Assembly: GCF_000224145.3 (NCBI RefSeq)
Contig: NC_020175.2
Location: 669,948-733,947 of the forward strand
Reading direction: 5' to 3'
Source: Ciona intestinalis
Lineage: Eukaryota; Chordata; Ascidiacea; Phlebobranchia; Cionidae
DNA length: 64,000 bases
Part shown: piece by piece, positions 11,898 to 26,800 of the stretch
Layout of the letters: each line of letters starts with the position of its first letter
Numbering within the stretch: the first letter of the stretch is position 1
Notes under the pieces: model-generated
Told to the model about the DNA's origin: nothing
Databases searched by the model: none
What the model saw: the letters and a program-made list of their open reading frames with translations, nothing else
Translations under genes and position numbers: made by a program

Positions 11898-14800
11898 GTA
11901 ACATTTTGATGATTACTTTTTATATAGTAGATTGGGTGTATGTTTTTATATCGCTTCATTTGGTCATACAAAAATAATATTTACAGAGGTAAACAACCGT
12001 ATTCTAATGACTCTAAAGAGGTATTGGTATTGATAGTTGTTAAAAATAGCCTAAAAAGTATGGAATAATATTTGCTTACGGTATCCATGGTACCCCACAG
12101 CAGTATACAGTATATATGAGAGTGTCAGTTATAAAGTTTATACAATGCATTCTGCCAAAGGCTGTCCGCTTTTGTTCTGGACCACCAGATGTTATTATAA
12201 TTTGTTCTGCATTAACCCAATTCACGTGTTCCGCCTTTTAATTAGTGCGACACTTGCCAAAACGCATCTGTCTAGTTTAAAACGAAATCTGGCGAAAAGC
12301 AATACATTTTATATAGGTAAATACGTAAAGTACGTGTCTTTACCAGAACAGCTATTTACTACCATGCATGTAGCACAACAACAGAGAAATCATCGCATTC
12401 TAACACAATACTTTTATACCGCAGTTACTAACACTCATGAAGGATACCGGACGTTTTCCGGCCGTGGTCCTATCCATGCTTCCCCACACGCAAGGCCCAA
12501 TGTCGGAGTACAGCCCAGCAGGTTGTCTACACGATCCTTCCACCGCTTGAGAAGCACCCCGCCTTTAGATTTCCAGAAGCTTAAAGTGATCAAACGCTGG
12601 GACGAATTTACCACCGATGTCCTTCTAGTTAGCGGGAGGTAAGAACCGGTTTATACTTGATCTATCCGGCTATTACCCTCTCAAACCTACAACAATTGGC
12701 CAGTGTTAAGGGTTAGACCGTGACGCTCGCTTTTGGGTGATATTACTGGACCGTTGCGGTTGCCTCTAATCCGTATTTACCCACGAAATCGAGCGAAGCA
12801 AAGTCTTTTATTTGATTCGATAGAACTCGGCGCGTTTTTGTGTTTCCGGTGTCCCAGTCAGGAGTTAAAAATGAAAATTAAAATCATTGTTTTGTCCCAT
12901 TCAAAACCGGCGTTATTTCACCGGTCGATAAATGACGTCATTGCTTGTGAAGTGCACATCAATTTGGTGACTTGCAGAAAAGCACCTGGTCATTGTGTGT
13001 GTTGCTGCCAAAGTATGACGAAACTATGTCTGTCATCTGCCGCCTATAAAAACTCGAAGTTTGCTTCGCCACCTCGGTACAATAGAAAGCATTATCCATG
13101 TTTACGTTTGCTTTTAAAAACAAACACCTTTCGGTTGCTTTAGCGTAGAACATTACCCGACGAAAACACTTAAGACAACCGCAGCCGTGCCCGGCGTCAA
13201 TTCGTTTCTGTTGTTGCGTAGAATGGACGTGAGACTCGTTAATGGTCAATTACAAAGCGGCATTCAGCACATAGCAAAGCTGGCCTGTGAACCAGAACTT
13301 TTTTCCCATGCCTCGTTTTCCCCTTTGGGGTTAGGGGCAGATGCTCCGTGCGTAGTAACTCGGGCATCTTGGAGACATTTTTCTCCTTCGTTCCGTCTGT
13401 CAGCGCAAAAACATCTAGAATGACGTTGTTTATGACGTCATAGTCCACTCGACAGAGATAAACGCGAAATAAAGTCGCGGTATTATTACGTAACCATCAA
13501 CAGTGCTTGAGCAAAGCTTGCTGTTATGGGCGGTGGTCAAGTCGCGTCTTCTGTGATACCATAAAAACAACTATGACGTAACAGCGGAAGCTCTTAAAGG
13601 GCCTAAACACACCCCAAATGTACTTCACTTTAATCGATAGAGTGTGTTTTTCTAATTCCAACGACACTTTACTTGTTTTAATCGGTTCTGTATAACCAAA
13701 GATATTCCAGCTCAAACACCGTGAAATTCAAAAAACTGATTTGAAAGTTGCGTGGCGAAAAAAATTGAGAAGTGTACTACCCACGTGACAAACACGTAAC
13801 AAAATTGTTGAAGCGTGGCCGCTCTCATTCAGAAAGGCGAGAGGCAGTGTTTTCAGCGAAAAACGAGAGAACAAACAAAAAGCAAAAAAGCACAAAAAAA
13901 ACGCAGGTTTCGCTTTTACGAATGAATCAGTCACGTGACTAGTACGTTCCTACGTCACAATCACGGAGCTCGTAGTAAAAAAAAGATAGCGCTAGAGATC
14001 ACTGTTTGAGGACGAATATCTCCGCCTATACTGGACCAATTTTAATAAGCAAAGTATTTTTGGAATCAATAAAACGGTCGCTTTATGAATTTACCATAAA
14101 AAATAAAAGTGACGTGGGGTGTGTTTAGGCCCTTTAACAGCGAAATCGGCCGTGATATTTAAATTCGAGATTTTATCTTTCAAAACGTGCAGCGACCGCT
14201 TGAATTTTGACCGAGCCAAGTTAATACTTAACTCCCCAATAGACCAATAGTCGTTTGGTTTTATGTTGAATACATTAACATAAGAACGCTCGGATATCTA
14301 GTTAATGATTTCTAACCACAAGCTACTAATATTCCTTATCGGTATCGTAGTTACAGTTGCGGGTATGCGTAGTACCGAACCGTTGCTACCTTGTGTGCCC
14401 TTTCTATACACAAGGGACACGATAGTGACTCCGTATATGGCCGAGGCTGCTTAATGTGGATTTTACTAATAATGTAACTTGATATCGGAGTTACCTTGGG
14501 TCGAAAACGGCGACTGTTTCGCGGATATGGCTTGCATTCAAGTCGCTTAACAGCTGAAGTATATCGCTATGGTGTGTCTAGTTTCTAACTCTACACTTCT
14601 GTGTCAATGCAAACTCATTTAAAGATTAAATTGACCGTTCTTTTATGAGCAATTTATGTTTTCTGTGCTGGTTTTAGCGCAGTAGGTCCCGCACCTGTAT
14701 CTATTTTACTGCCCGCCTAAAATACGACCAAGGCATAAACTGGACGAAGGATTTGCAGGCTGTTTTATGGCAACCAAAGCCGGTTTATGTCGTTGACCTT

Positions 14801-17800
14801 TACAGCGTCTCACTAACTTTATCGTTGCTTGAGTCGGAAATTGTTTCGTTACAATAGAAACCAAAATCTCATTTCCAACTTAGCCATAAAACTTTCCCGT
14901 GTCGAATCGGGAAATTTGGATATTTCATTATTTAGCTTGTTAAACCTCGAAGGTCTATCAACAGTGGTCTTCCGTTAGCATTGTGACGTAGCCACCACCC
15001 ACTGTGACGCCATATTGATCATACAATTGCATTACCACTCTTGCTTAATTAAAACGCTTCGTCCTTAATTGCCCCGAGCTCCTACTCGCGTGCCACCCAC
15101 GGTGTGCCAACCGTCGTTGCTCAACGTCGAAAAGTTACGACTCCTTGCTAAAGTACCGGTCGCCACAATCTGCAGGTCTATTGAGACGAAACGATAACAG
15201 CACTTGTGCGTGGCATCGTTATCGGATTAGGAATCCCGCACTACATCTACAAGTGTCAGTTTTACGTCATGCGTCTAATTCCATACGTCAGTCGTCCCCT
15301 ATACCACACCAATGCGTTAGACCTCCTCTAATACATTATATACCCCCTTACCACTAACATTCATAATTCGCCCTCTTATTTTTCATAAACCCAAATGCAT
15401 AGCGCAATTTCATTTACCGGTTCGAATTCTTGGTTAAAGTACCCCTGGTTTAGACGGATTTGTGTATTCAACATGCACACAACACTTAACAGCGGCCGAA
15501 TTCCTTAACAAAACAAGTATTCGTAAACATTCCATCGTATACAGTCATATAGTCAAACAGACGCGATCAAAATACTTGAGATACTTCTAATGCAAAGCTG
15601 GGGTAAATACCAACAAGTTCTGCTGTTTCGCCATCATGATCCTCAAATTGCAAGCTTTAATTCGTGGGTGGTTTGACTTTTTCAATCAAAGTTACATCCT
15701 AACGAAAATAACTACCTCGCTTAACCAATGTTCTGGCAATCGCCCAGATTGGCTCTAAGGCCTGTCACGTGAGGTTGTTTGACCAATCAATGTTTAGCGG
15801 AGTTTAGGAAGGCAAGGATTGGTGGTAATCGGCTTAACATGTACAAATACGAAGCCCTAATCCGCATAAGCTTAAGCGGCCTCATTAACCTTTTAATTAG
15901 GACCGCAGCATTAAAACATATGTTGGTGATTAAGGGGTTACCTATTCGTGGTTGGGGTTTGTTTCCCTTCCCATGAAAGCAGGTGTCGTAAGCGATCTTG
16001 TTTTGCTAATTGTTCGTAGCCAGCGATCAAGGGTATTAGATATCACTCGAATATTATGCACTGCCCGCAACCGCTAATGACATTCACCAGGGCTGCTAAG
16101 GCTTGTGTTTTTAGCGTTCTCTCGTGCTGTGGTTGACTGGTAGAATGGCGAGATAAAACGAGCTTTTGTGCGCGTAAGAAACCGCGTTTTTTCTTTGCAC
16201 AATAGGCATATTATCGTCTGTTACTTTTAAAGTCATATTCCAATTATCTCTTCGCCGTTGTAGGTGCTATAAACAAGCAGGCCACAAATTACCGAAACTG
16301 TCCTAGGTTTAATGACGTTGTATTCCTTTAAAGTTGGTTTCTCGCCTCCGGTAAAGAGCAAACTTGAGCTGCACGTAGCCTGAGGTGTTTAATGCGAAGA
16401 AGAATTTTCACATTTCTGCAAACGTGGGGAATGTTGCCAAAACATGGCGTCTAATATCCGGTATCTTGTTTGCATCAGATTCGAACTTCGCGTTAATCTT
16501 GGCAAGTTACAGATCGCGGCATTCGCGCGGCCGATGATTTAAGCCACAAATGCGCACTTACAATCCATAACTGCCACTCCACACTATACCGCATGCAAAA
16601 TAACGGATATTCATTTCCGATGACTGGAACGAAATGTAGCAAAGTAATACAAGTTTGATTTTGATTGACAGCAAATCAAATAAAAGTCGTCCGGAAGTTT
16701 TAGCCACCCGGCTTCCCACCAAACAGCCACTTAACACTTGTTTCCATATCAGTAAGACACTGCGGGCCACACATACCTTGCCACTCACTGTTGTATACAT
16801 TGCCACACGCCTTGTAAGATACCCCTATTGCTTGTGTACAATACAGAGCAACTATAAGTGTCGCTCATACAGAACACCCGGATGTTATTCCACCATCGAT
16901 AAAACGCAGACCATCTCCATTTAAACATGCCACACAATGTTTCACGATTGCCCCTATCGTATGCTACAATGTTTCTCCACATTGCCACAGTACATACAAA
17001 AGCAACAGTCCTCTATAGATATTAAGATACACAGACTTTCGCTTGATATTCTGGAGATATATCGCATATAACCCGATTGCTGTGTACGGTATTATATTGC
17101 GAATTCGGAAGTGCCTTTATATTCAGTTGTAAGCATTGATGTCATAGCAATAATATTTAGTCCAATGAATTGACACGTTATTTATAAAGCCAGGAACCCT
17201 AGACGTCACTACCGTTTCATTTTATTCATTCAATACATCATCGCGGCGACGCTAGGATAATCTTACTCATTCATACCGCATCAAATATATGGCATATATT
17301 TAGACAAGTTATCACGCTTGTAATCCAAAAAATAACACAACTGCCATGTGCTTTACGTCATGAATGGTCCAAACAATCCACACTTCTAGGTTTGCAAACA
17401 AAGGCAGAGTGTTCCCATCCAGTTGCCCGTGTGGTCTGTAATAAAACGCCACCGTCGTAACCTTGTTGACCAGTTGCAGCCACCCGTATCATTAAGCCTT
17501 CCTGTTGTGTTATTCTTGCCTTCAAGGTCGGCTGAAGTTCTTATAAGACAGTTTCAATTTAGTTATCAACGCATAATTTCCCACCAAAGGCGAAACATGT
17601 ACAAGCATCATCAGTCATACCGACTTCCGACATCTAATCAAATCTATATTAAACCCAATGTTTGTGTTGTTTTCCTTAGTGGATTGGAACCACAACTATT
17701 AGCATTGTCAAGGGCTTAATCCGCAAAGGAAGTCTTTGTTTTAAACCACAAATGTCCGGCCTGTCGGTCCTTTTTGTCAAGCGTATCGGTCGTTTTCCTT

Positions 17801-20800
17801 TACACCAACTGTAACATGTACGGTTTAACTATAATGGTTAGACTGTTTCTTACTACATCCGGCAACGGGCGACAGGTGTGCTGTTTTGTAAGTTGTGTAA
17901 ATGGTTTCCACTGTACAAAGAGATACATGAATTCAAAGTAAAAAAGAATTGGTAATTAGGAAGTAGTACCGTTTGGGATTTGCGAAAATCAATTTATTGA
18001 TTGCTTTCCTACTGTTCACGTTGCATTGATCGCACTGTTGCAGTGTAAGAGCAAAGTATAGGTTACTGGGCTTTAGTTTTCTCCATTATGTGCTTAAACT
18101 AACATGTCTGGTCTCATGTATTCTTAAAGGCGTTATACCGTGGCTTAAAAGAGCGAAAAATCCGCATTTATGTTTGCAGTACCCCCTGTACTGTGGCACT
18201 CTTGCGTACAAAAATCTCTCGATTATAGGCTTATAGGCCTGCATGTCAGTTCAGTATAGAGTGCCTTTAAATACTTCATGACCCAATCATGCAACGTCCT
18301 TACTGACCTGTTGATAGAGCATTATCACGCAACAATAGGCTGTATGACGTCGATACTTTAAACCTTTAATCAGAATATTATAACTGATTACATCCGTTTT
18401 AGTAAATCATTTTTCCTAGAGAAATTTTATTTTTGTTTACGCTTTCTTTTTAGGCCTGTACATTGTATACGAAGCTATGAGCTAACTAGTCTCGTCTAAT
18501 CGGCTCTGATAGGATTTTAATTTCCATTTTCAGTGATGATATAGCTATTATGTGTAATAAGATTATCTTAATACGGACGACTACTGTTTAAACAGGTTGT
18601 TTTGCGGTTAGGAACTTATAAAAGTTATTACGTAACGTCGCATGTTGTATGGATATACGTAAGTTACCGCAGTTAAACGTAACCTTTAGTGTGCAAACCC
18701 ATATACCATAACTTCCGCTCGGAAATAGATACGGTGACATATGTACGGTCTAGCAAACCCATTTTACGCCGCAGTGACAATTTTGGTCCAATAATAACCT
18801 TGCAGACAAGGGGTCCTTTATAGCGACATTTCCTTTGTATAAAGTTTGGGGGCCGTGGCTTTTTGTGGGCGATCTTACTTAAATTCACTCAATTTTAAAA
18901 ACAGTTGGTCCGTGCAGCAAAGAGTTCAAAGCGATCATTGAGCCGTTTAAAATAACCACTCGACCATTGCGAGAGTTTACTTGGCAAAGTCACCGTTTGA
19001 AGTTTTGCTTTTGCATTCTTAAGCTGGTGCATTCTTAAGAGCCAAGGTACTTTCTTTTAGCAAAACTCGTTTATCTCATTTCAGGATCACTGGCCTTGTG
19101 CAAGAAGATACGGGCCTAGTTATTAGTCAGCCTACCGGTCAACCCACCCTAAACTAAGCCGTAAGCGCTGCCGTTTTACGCGGGATGTTTTAAACGTATA
19201 TCCGGTGGATTTATAGTTGGTTAAAACGAACAAATTACGTTTCGTTGCTGCTCTGTTGGTGGCATAAACGTACATGGTTTAAAATTGTTTTTATGTCCCT
19301 TAACCGACACGGGAAAAATGTTCATTGGCGAATGTTTGTATAATTTGTTTGTTGTTTCCTGTTGTCTGTTTTAAATTAGGTCAGGGTGGTACATGTTTTT
19401 ATTGAATAAAGGATATTCAAAGAATTATATACCCGTATTCTTCGCGACTCTTTTCTCTCACCACAGCAATATATAAGCTGTTTTTACATTTTCTCATTAG
19501 AGATTGCACACGTTGGCGAAGATCATATCAAAGTAGTAAGCCTACAGCAAACGGGAGTTGATGTCTTGTAAAATTTGTTGTGAAAATCCTGTCAGGCTGA
19601 CAGGTGTGCTCGTGCTGCTAGATTAGCAATGCCGTCACAGATCACAGCCTGAATTAACCGGAGTCTAATCAAGCGTGCCGCTTCTAAATGATTCGCATTG
19701 TGCTTTAACTACACCTCGGGTATGGTATTACTTGACAACATACTTTGCTCGTATCGCTCTTTTGGTTAACGCCATTATATAATGGTCTGATGGCAGCGCC
19801 CGGTTTTTGGTTGAGAGTTTTCCATCAAAATTGACGAGTGTTGGACTGTGTGCGTCACATAACGACCACTGGGTTTGCTCTGTCAACAAGTGTAGAAATA
19901 TATCGTCTCAATGATTGGATTCAGCTTTAAAGTTTGAAAAACAATCACGGCCACGCCTAATACCAATTCAGCGCTGGCCTTTGAAGCGCCTGGTTTAAAT
20001 CTTGAGGGTGAATCATGATGTACTTATTCTAAGCGAGCACTTTTCTACGGAATTCCCGATATTGTAAACGAAAAGCGATCAACGAACGGCTTATCACGAG
20101 TTTTGTTTGTTGCCCGCTCGGGTCTTTGGCTCTGGCCATCGTCACAATCTTTTGTGGAGAAGGGACACAACGATTAGTAATCGCCAGAAGATTATCATAA
20201 TAGCCAGCGATAATTCGACTTCGCGCATGCCGTTAGCTCAATGTGCCTGACACATATTTACGTTGGTCGGGACTTTACAAGTGATCGGCAGATACCTTCT
20301 TTCGTTGACCCCGTTTTCGAAGTCCAAGGTACGAAACATAATATGAGATTAATTACACGATGCAGTATAACCAACCATGTGGTGATATAGTGTGTTTATA
20401 CTGTCAACTTCAAGTGAATTGTCAAACCGACTGTATTGAAAACAAAGCGTGTACTGAAGCTGCATAGTTTTTCAGCGGGTTAAGGTGTACAGACTGGCCT
20501 AATAAGGCAAGATGCATTGATACTGGTCTATTATTAGTTCACAATAAGGTCCCGCGTTTGCTCGCCGCGTGAGTAGGCGACCCTGCAAAGCTCGGTAAAT
20601 AAATAAGCAGGAATTTTCGTTCGTTTCCAACACACCCGCAGCCATGCGTGACGCCAGCAGCGGATTATTTACGTCACAATGCCATTTTCGCGCAGGTTTT
20701 TCCGCAGTTAAGTTGTAACGCAACTTTGCGGGTATACGTATACACGTTATGGCGTGATCTCTGCTCTATTCGAATCTCTACACCAAAACGACTTTTATCT

Positions 20801-23800
20801 CAAAAGCGGGTAAAAAAACCTACATTTTCCCCGCAATTTTATATCCAAGGCACGAGCCGTTTTTTCTGCATGTAATATCCAGGTGGTTACGTAACTTTCT
20901 ATGTATAGCTTCCGTTCTATAATAGTTTACGTAACGTCACTTCGCACCACCGGGTCTCAAATAAAAATATGTGCGACCAGAAAGTGAATTTCTACCGTAG
21001 CACATCGGGTGAGTGTAAACATAAGACGCGTCGTCAAAATAAAGCAAGTTATTTTGCTTTAAAATGTCAGGACCACCTGTTCGGAACTTTCCTTTTTCGT
21101 CACTTTGTTTTGGGTCCAAAAAGCGGCCATTCACGATCCTGGTTCAATCATCGTTTCAACTCTAAACAAATTACGTAAAATCTAAAGTCCATTGCACACC
21201 TTATAAATCTCATACACTTGAAGTGTACACTCCCTACAATACGTCATTATTGTATCGATGTGTGAGTCAAAAAGCGGCGAGAGACAAACCCCTATTGTGA
21301 AATGGAGGTAAACAAATTACCGCGATTATCTGACATTATAGCGGATTTCTATGGATTCAAATCCATCAGAGAAGAGGCACTGTGATGTCATAGTGGCGAA
21401 AATAAACTGGAAAGTATAGCGTATGGTGATTGGTAGTGCGTGAGAGTTAGAGAGGCCACTCAAAAGGTAATTTAGTGTCTCACGACCACCGTTTCCGCTC
21501 CTTGCCCGCCGCCGGCCACTATAAGCCGCTGCTTTTGGACAACAAAGCCGGGTCCGCGTCATTGCTCTCTTGTCGATGCTAAGCGTGTTATAATTGTCAC
21601 AACATCTTTCTAGACTCGCGGTCGACGAGTTTTAAATCAATGGTGGCTTAAGCTTGATAACTGCGTCATTAGTTCAAGCTTAGAGTGCGATGTTCGCCAC
21701 GAAAAAGTCCTCAAGAGCGTAATTGCCAAATTAGACGCTTCCGTAAGGTATCCACAGTGCGCGGAAATTCCTTTACCGATCCTGTAGCGTTCATCTATCA
21801 CTGCTGTATTGTTCAACCGTCCATGATCCCGATTCGTCCACTAATCGTTTCCGTCCTACCGCCCCAGGCAGATACCAACACGGTATACATACTGCTTGTC
21901 GATTAATTTCTATTATATTGCTGTTAACGCGTGTACCCGCTAATAGCGAGCTTGGCAACGAGCTCGTCCAGCCGGCAATTGCGGAACAGAAGGTACGATC
22001 TATTACACTTCAAACGAGCAAATGCACGTACCCTGTTCCGGATAATTAATCCCGTAACTGCTGGAACGTTGCAGAGCTTATACGAGCAAAAACCCTTCTT
22101 ATTTCATTAGCATAGTTTACTACTGGACCACGTAGCTTGCAATGCGTTCTATTCAGCCTACAACATTGTTACGTATTACTGGAACCCTAGGCACGCCGTA
22201 ATCCGTGTTTAAAAGACTTATTTTTAGGGCGTGTTGCGCTTCTGCAAGGAGCTAAAGGTAATAAAATATCCCACTTCGCCTGCTCGTTTTGGATCCAAAA
22301 TTTGCTGCTGCTTTTCCCCATTTATCTTTCTATTGTTGGCACTTGAAAACGCTTCCTCTCTGCGTATCGAATGTCGGCACCACCACACTAGGGATAGCAA
22401 GAGACAACGGCGTTTTTTGGCATGCATTTTAAGCAGCTGAATCGTGTGCATTCCCCACACGCATAGAGTTTTAGATGCTCGTGTTTGTTCAGCTAATCCA
22501 GTCGTCCATGTGGCTAACTGTGTGGAGCATTTCTCCAAACACCGAAAGGTCATTTAGGCCGTGAAAATGCAGCTCATTCCTCACAGTGCTTAATCATTAC
22601 CATACCTGATATCAGCCGCAGTCTTGTAATTAGACATACAGTGGGAGCGCCTGTCGCTTAAGCTTCCCGTATTTAAACAAAGTGGCGAATTAACAGAGCT
22701 CCGCTATATACACTCTGGAATCTCACTACCGTTATGTATTGGTGTAAGTTACAACAGGAATGTGTATACATTTCGCCTATCTTTCATAAATCGTTACAAC
22801 ACCCCTCACGACCGTGGTAATATTCCAATGGTTACAAGCTCGTTTATTTCTCGCAGCGGTCTTTCAAATTAACGAGACAGCTTCGTTCCGTAATCTTAAT
22901 TATGTCTAGACTCTTGCTCTATGGACTTCACGTGCATGGGTCGCTGTGACGGGAATGTATAAGTTTTACAATGCATGTTATTATGCCCGGCGGTTCATAT
23001 GCGCTTGTAGATGCTTATTAATTACAAGCTTGACCATCGTAAGCTCCGAATATTTGGATTTAAACCAGAAATAAACCGATCATTATTCATATAGAACAGA
23101 AATCGGTCTTCTTCGAAGAATAGAGATGGCTACGGAATGATAATAGCTTTTAAAGCTGAGTTTTAGTTGTCTTATTCACCTCATAATTGGCGGGCATCGT
23201 AAACATCTTTTGTGCTGAGTTCAGCTAAAAAAGTCCGTGTGTTACAATACCACCTATGTTAGTTTTCCGGCTGTCTGTTTATTTTTAAACTGGAATGAAT
23301 AATTTCGTCTTCGGCTGGCGTATCATAACACTACGCGTTGTTCTCTGTCACAAAGACCGGTGCTATTTATAAAGACGTTTCTATTGCAACAAAACGAACC
23401 AGCGTCAATGTACTATGACAATAATAGAGGTACGGAGGCAGTGGAGCTGTTACGTACACTGCCTGCTTTTCAAGGCAGAAAGGCAAAGCATCTCAATCTG
23501 GTACGCGGTGTCGTTTGATGACTATCCATTATATAAACTAGAAAGCCGCATTGACCTATTGTTCAGTTTTGGATGATTGCCGGTGCCTTGCCTTCGGTTT
23601 TAGTTGCCTTTTGTCGCAAAACCTAATTAGGAGTGTTGCCGGCTTTTGCAGCTTTCCGGACGGATGTCTTCAATTGTGTCCTTTCGTGGCGGAAGTCTAT
23701 GCACTTAGCCACGCGTGTGCTCACATAAACAAAGTTTCTATTCACTAGACGACCAGTAAACGTCAGCGCTGACCTACTAGTTGCCCGGTAGCGTAACCTG

Positions 23801-26800
23801 CACCACGAACGGTGTGAAATGGATAAGAGATACACGCTATCTTGTGTAAAATTGCAACATACGAATAATGCTTAGCATGTGTGTTGGGTTGAGCGAGCCT
23901 GAGGCAGGAATTCACAAACTTTAACTTCATTGTATTATCAACGGCACGCAAAACGTACTTGAACTGCAGGACGTTCTGTTTTTAGAAACTTATAAAAGTT
24001 AAATGATGTGTGTCTCTCTCATAAAGCTAGTATTCATTGCAACGGTGATGGAATTTTTGTGAAAGCTTTCGGCGGCGTATTCTGTCGACCCTCGTATTTG
24101 TGTTTCGCTTGAACCCCCTAGATCCATGGGTTTATGACGTATGAAAGCCATTGTTATCGCATAGTGCATGAGCGGTACTTGACCGCTTAGTTTGTTCAGC
24201 GAAGTTATTACGCCCCCGGAGTTCGGCAGTTCAACCCGCATTTACTATTAGCCCCATTTGCAAACTACTCGGCGGTTAAACACTCGGGTATTTTGGGAAA
24301 ACGCATCATCGTTTACAAACTGCTGAATAACGCCGGGGGAAAGTACATGATGTTATTCATTTTAGCGGCTGATTTCTACTTTTAAAATGATTTCTACTTT
24401 TATGGCCCTCTTGCGCAATAAGGCCAGTAAATCACTCGCATGCATTATAGAACAACCCCATATGACTTAACCCCCCTTTGCGTAATTGGCACATAAATAA
24501 TTCAACCTCTGTCCACAGCAACTACGTCTATATGATCAACGCTTCCCAAACATCAACATCGGGTGAGATCAGCTACCTTGAACGGCTCCAATGGACATCT
24601 AATCCCAACTCGAGCTCGACATGCATCGACGTCGGGAAACAGGAAGTAAGTCTCTCAAAATTTCCGGGATAACATTTAACTTAATTTTAGAGCAATTTGA
24701 TATTATTTCAAACGAAAAATAGAACTTGGCCCAACGTGTTACACACTTCCTTGTTTCTTAATATAATGTTATAATGCTGCGTGCGTGATGTCCATCATGT
24801 GTGCTATGAATGAATGGATGAATGCGAATACGGATTGTCCGTTTCATACACCTTAAGTTACCGCACATGTAACTTTGTGGATAATACTATTATTGGATTT
24901 TTCATTAAGTAACTTATGCATGGTACACGTGCTTAACCGGGTCGTGTATTTAACAATTGTTTCCCCCCATATAGTACGAATGCAAGAACTTTATCCGTGT
25001 GGTCGAGCTTCGGCAAGACAATACTCTTTATGTGTGTGGCACAAACTCTTACGAACCAAAGTGCAGAATCTACACAGTAAGTCGAGACTCTTGTAGTGTA
25101 AACGTAGAACCGAAACTATGGGCCTCACTCACCCAACCTATTGCGTTAAATCAAACACACATTGTTTTGCATTCACGTTACCCTCCTTTACCAAAGGTTA
25201 CGGGGTATTTAAAGTATACAGCTAAATAAACCATTCCCAACTTTACACGTATCAATCATTGTACGTTTAGAGCTAGACGAATTTATATTTCATGAAGTAA
25301 AATATCGGGTTACACTTGTTTAAATCAATCAATTTATTTTGCAGCGAGCACAGTTTGCTGCCGCTACACCACACAACTCCCCATACACCAGTGAAGAAAT
25401 GTGTAACGAGCAATGCGGCTGCCCACAAAACCCAGTCACAACCAGTGTGGCTTTGTACACCAACACATGTAAGTAATTTCTTAATTTGAATAAATGTGAA
25501 ACTTGTTTAAAAGTGAAACTTGTTTTATTCTTCTACCGCCGTGTTTGATTGCATAAAATGTGTGAATAAAAATGTAACTTATTATCCGTGCGTAGTGGGA
25601 CAACTACACGAATGTTCTGTTTTATACACATGTCCGCTTACGAGTTACAACATATGTAACTTCTATCCTTATCCTCCTTTCTTCGTAACTTGGTTATCTA
25701 CTAAGCAGTTGTAGTTGCTCGGAAAACGCTATGAAAATCCGCTCAACGGCTGTATGGGTTATAGACATCCGTAATCTCCGTTTGCATAACATTTAGTCAC
25801 CCAGCAACGGTAGCCAAGCAGCTAGGATACTGGTTTGTAACTCGACCGCATACGAGTTGAGGGGTGCCAGAGTGTGTGTAATTATTACCGGACACGGTTA
25901 ACTTGCGTGTGAACTCTTGCTTCTGTGGGAAAGGTTGTCACAGCTTGAGCATAACATGGGCGGTTACGTAATTATCTCCTTTAGACTTCGCCCGCTTGAC
26001 AGCAATAGCAGATTTGTTTGTTGGCTAATAAAACAGATCTGAATTTCCCAAAAGGTTGCGTCTTTATTTCGGGCGTGGGTTTAAATGGATATTTCCTTTC
26101 GCAGCTCGCGGTTTCAAGATGTTCTCCGCTGCAGTGACTGACTTCATGGGCAAGCGTTCATACCTCGTACGAAGCGGCAACCCGTCGTTGAAGAGTGTAC
26201 ACAAGTGGCTGAATGGTGAGAAACTCTCCCGTTTTATTTACGTGACTCGCTCAATACGATTAGGTTAATAACACGATGTTGTTTACTCTTACAGACCCGT
26301 CCTTTGTCAAGCTAATTGAGTACGGCGAAAAGGTTTATCTCTTCTTTCGCGAAATCCCCACCAGCGTCGAGACGGGCGCTGATCATCTGGTAAGCAGATA
26401 AAGAACAATACGTGATAACGAACTTCACCACAACAACCCTAGGCTGCCGTTTTATTGCCCTTAACTGCGACTCGGCGGAAATTGGCCGCACAAACAACCA
26501 CTGTTCAATTTCGCGCTGTTTTGTCGCTGCTGTTGTTTATGTCGCTACCGCATCGTTACGTCATACTCGATGACAAGCGGCTATAAACTGTAGGATCACA
26601 TAATAACCGACGCCGTGACAAAGTGGTTAGCGCGCCATAAGCTTAAAAATGGTACAAGGTAGAATGCTGCTTCCTTTATAGACGTGTGTGTCCTTAAAAA
26701 CAAACACCCCGAAATAATCACCTATTAAGTTACACACATTGTAACTTATAATCAGGGCGTATAAAAACGAAACACCCACGTTATAACGACTGTGGTTGCC

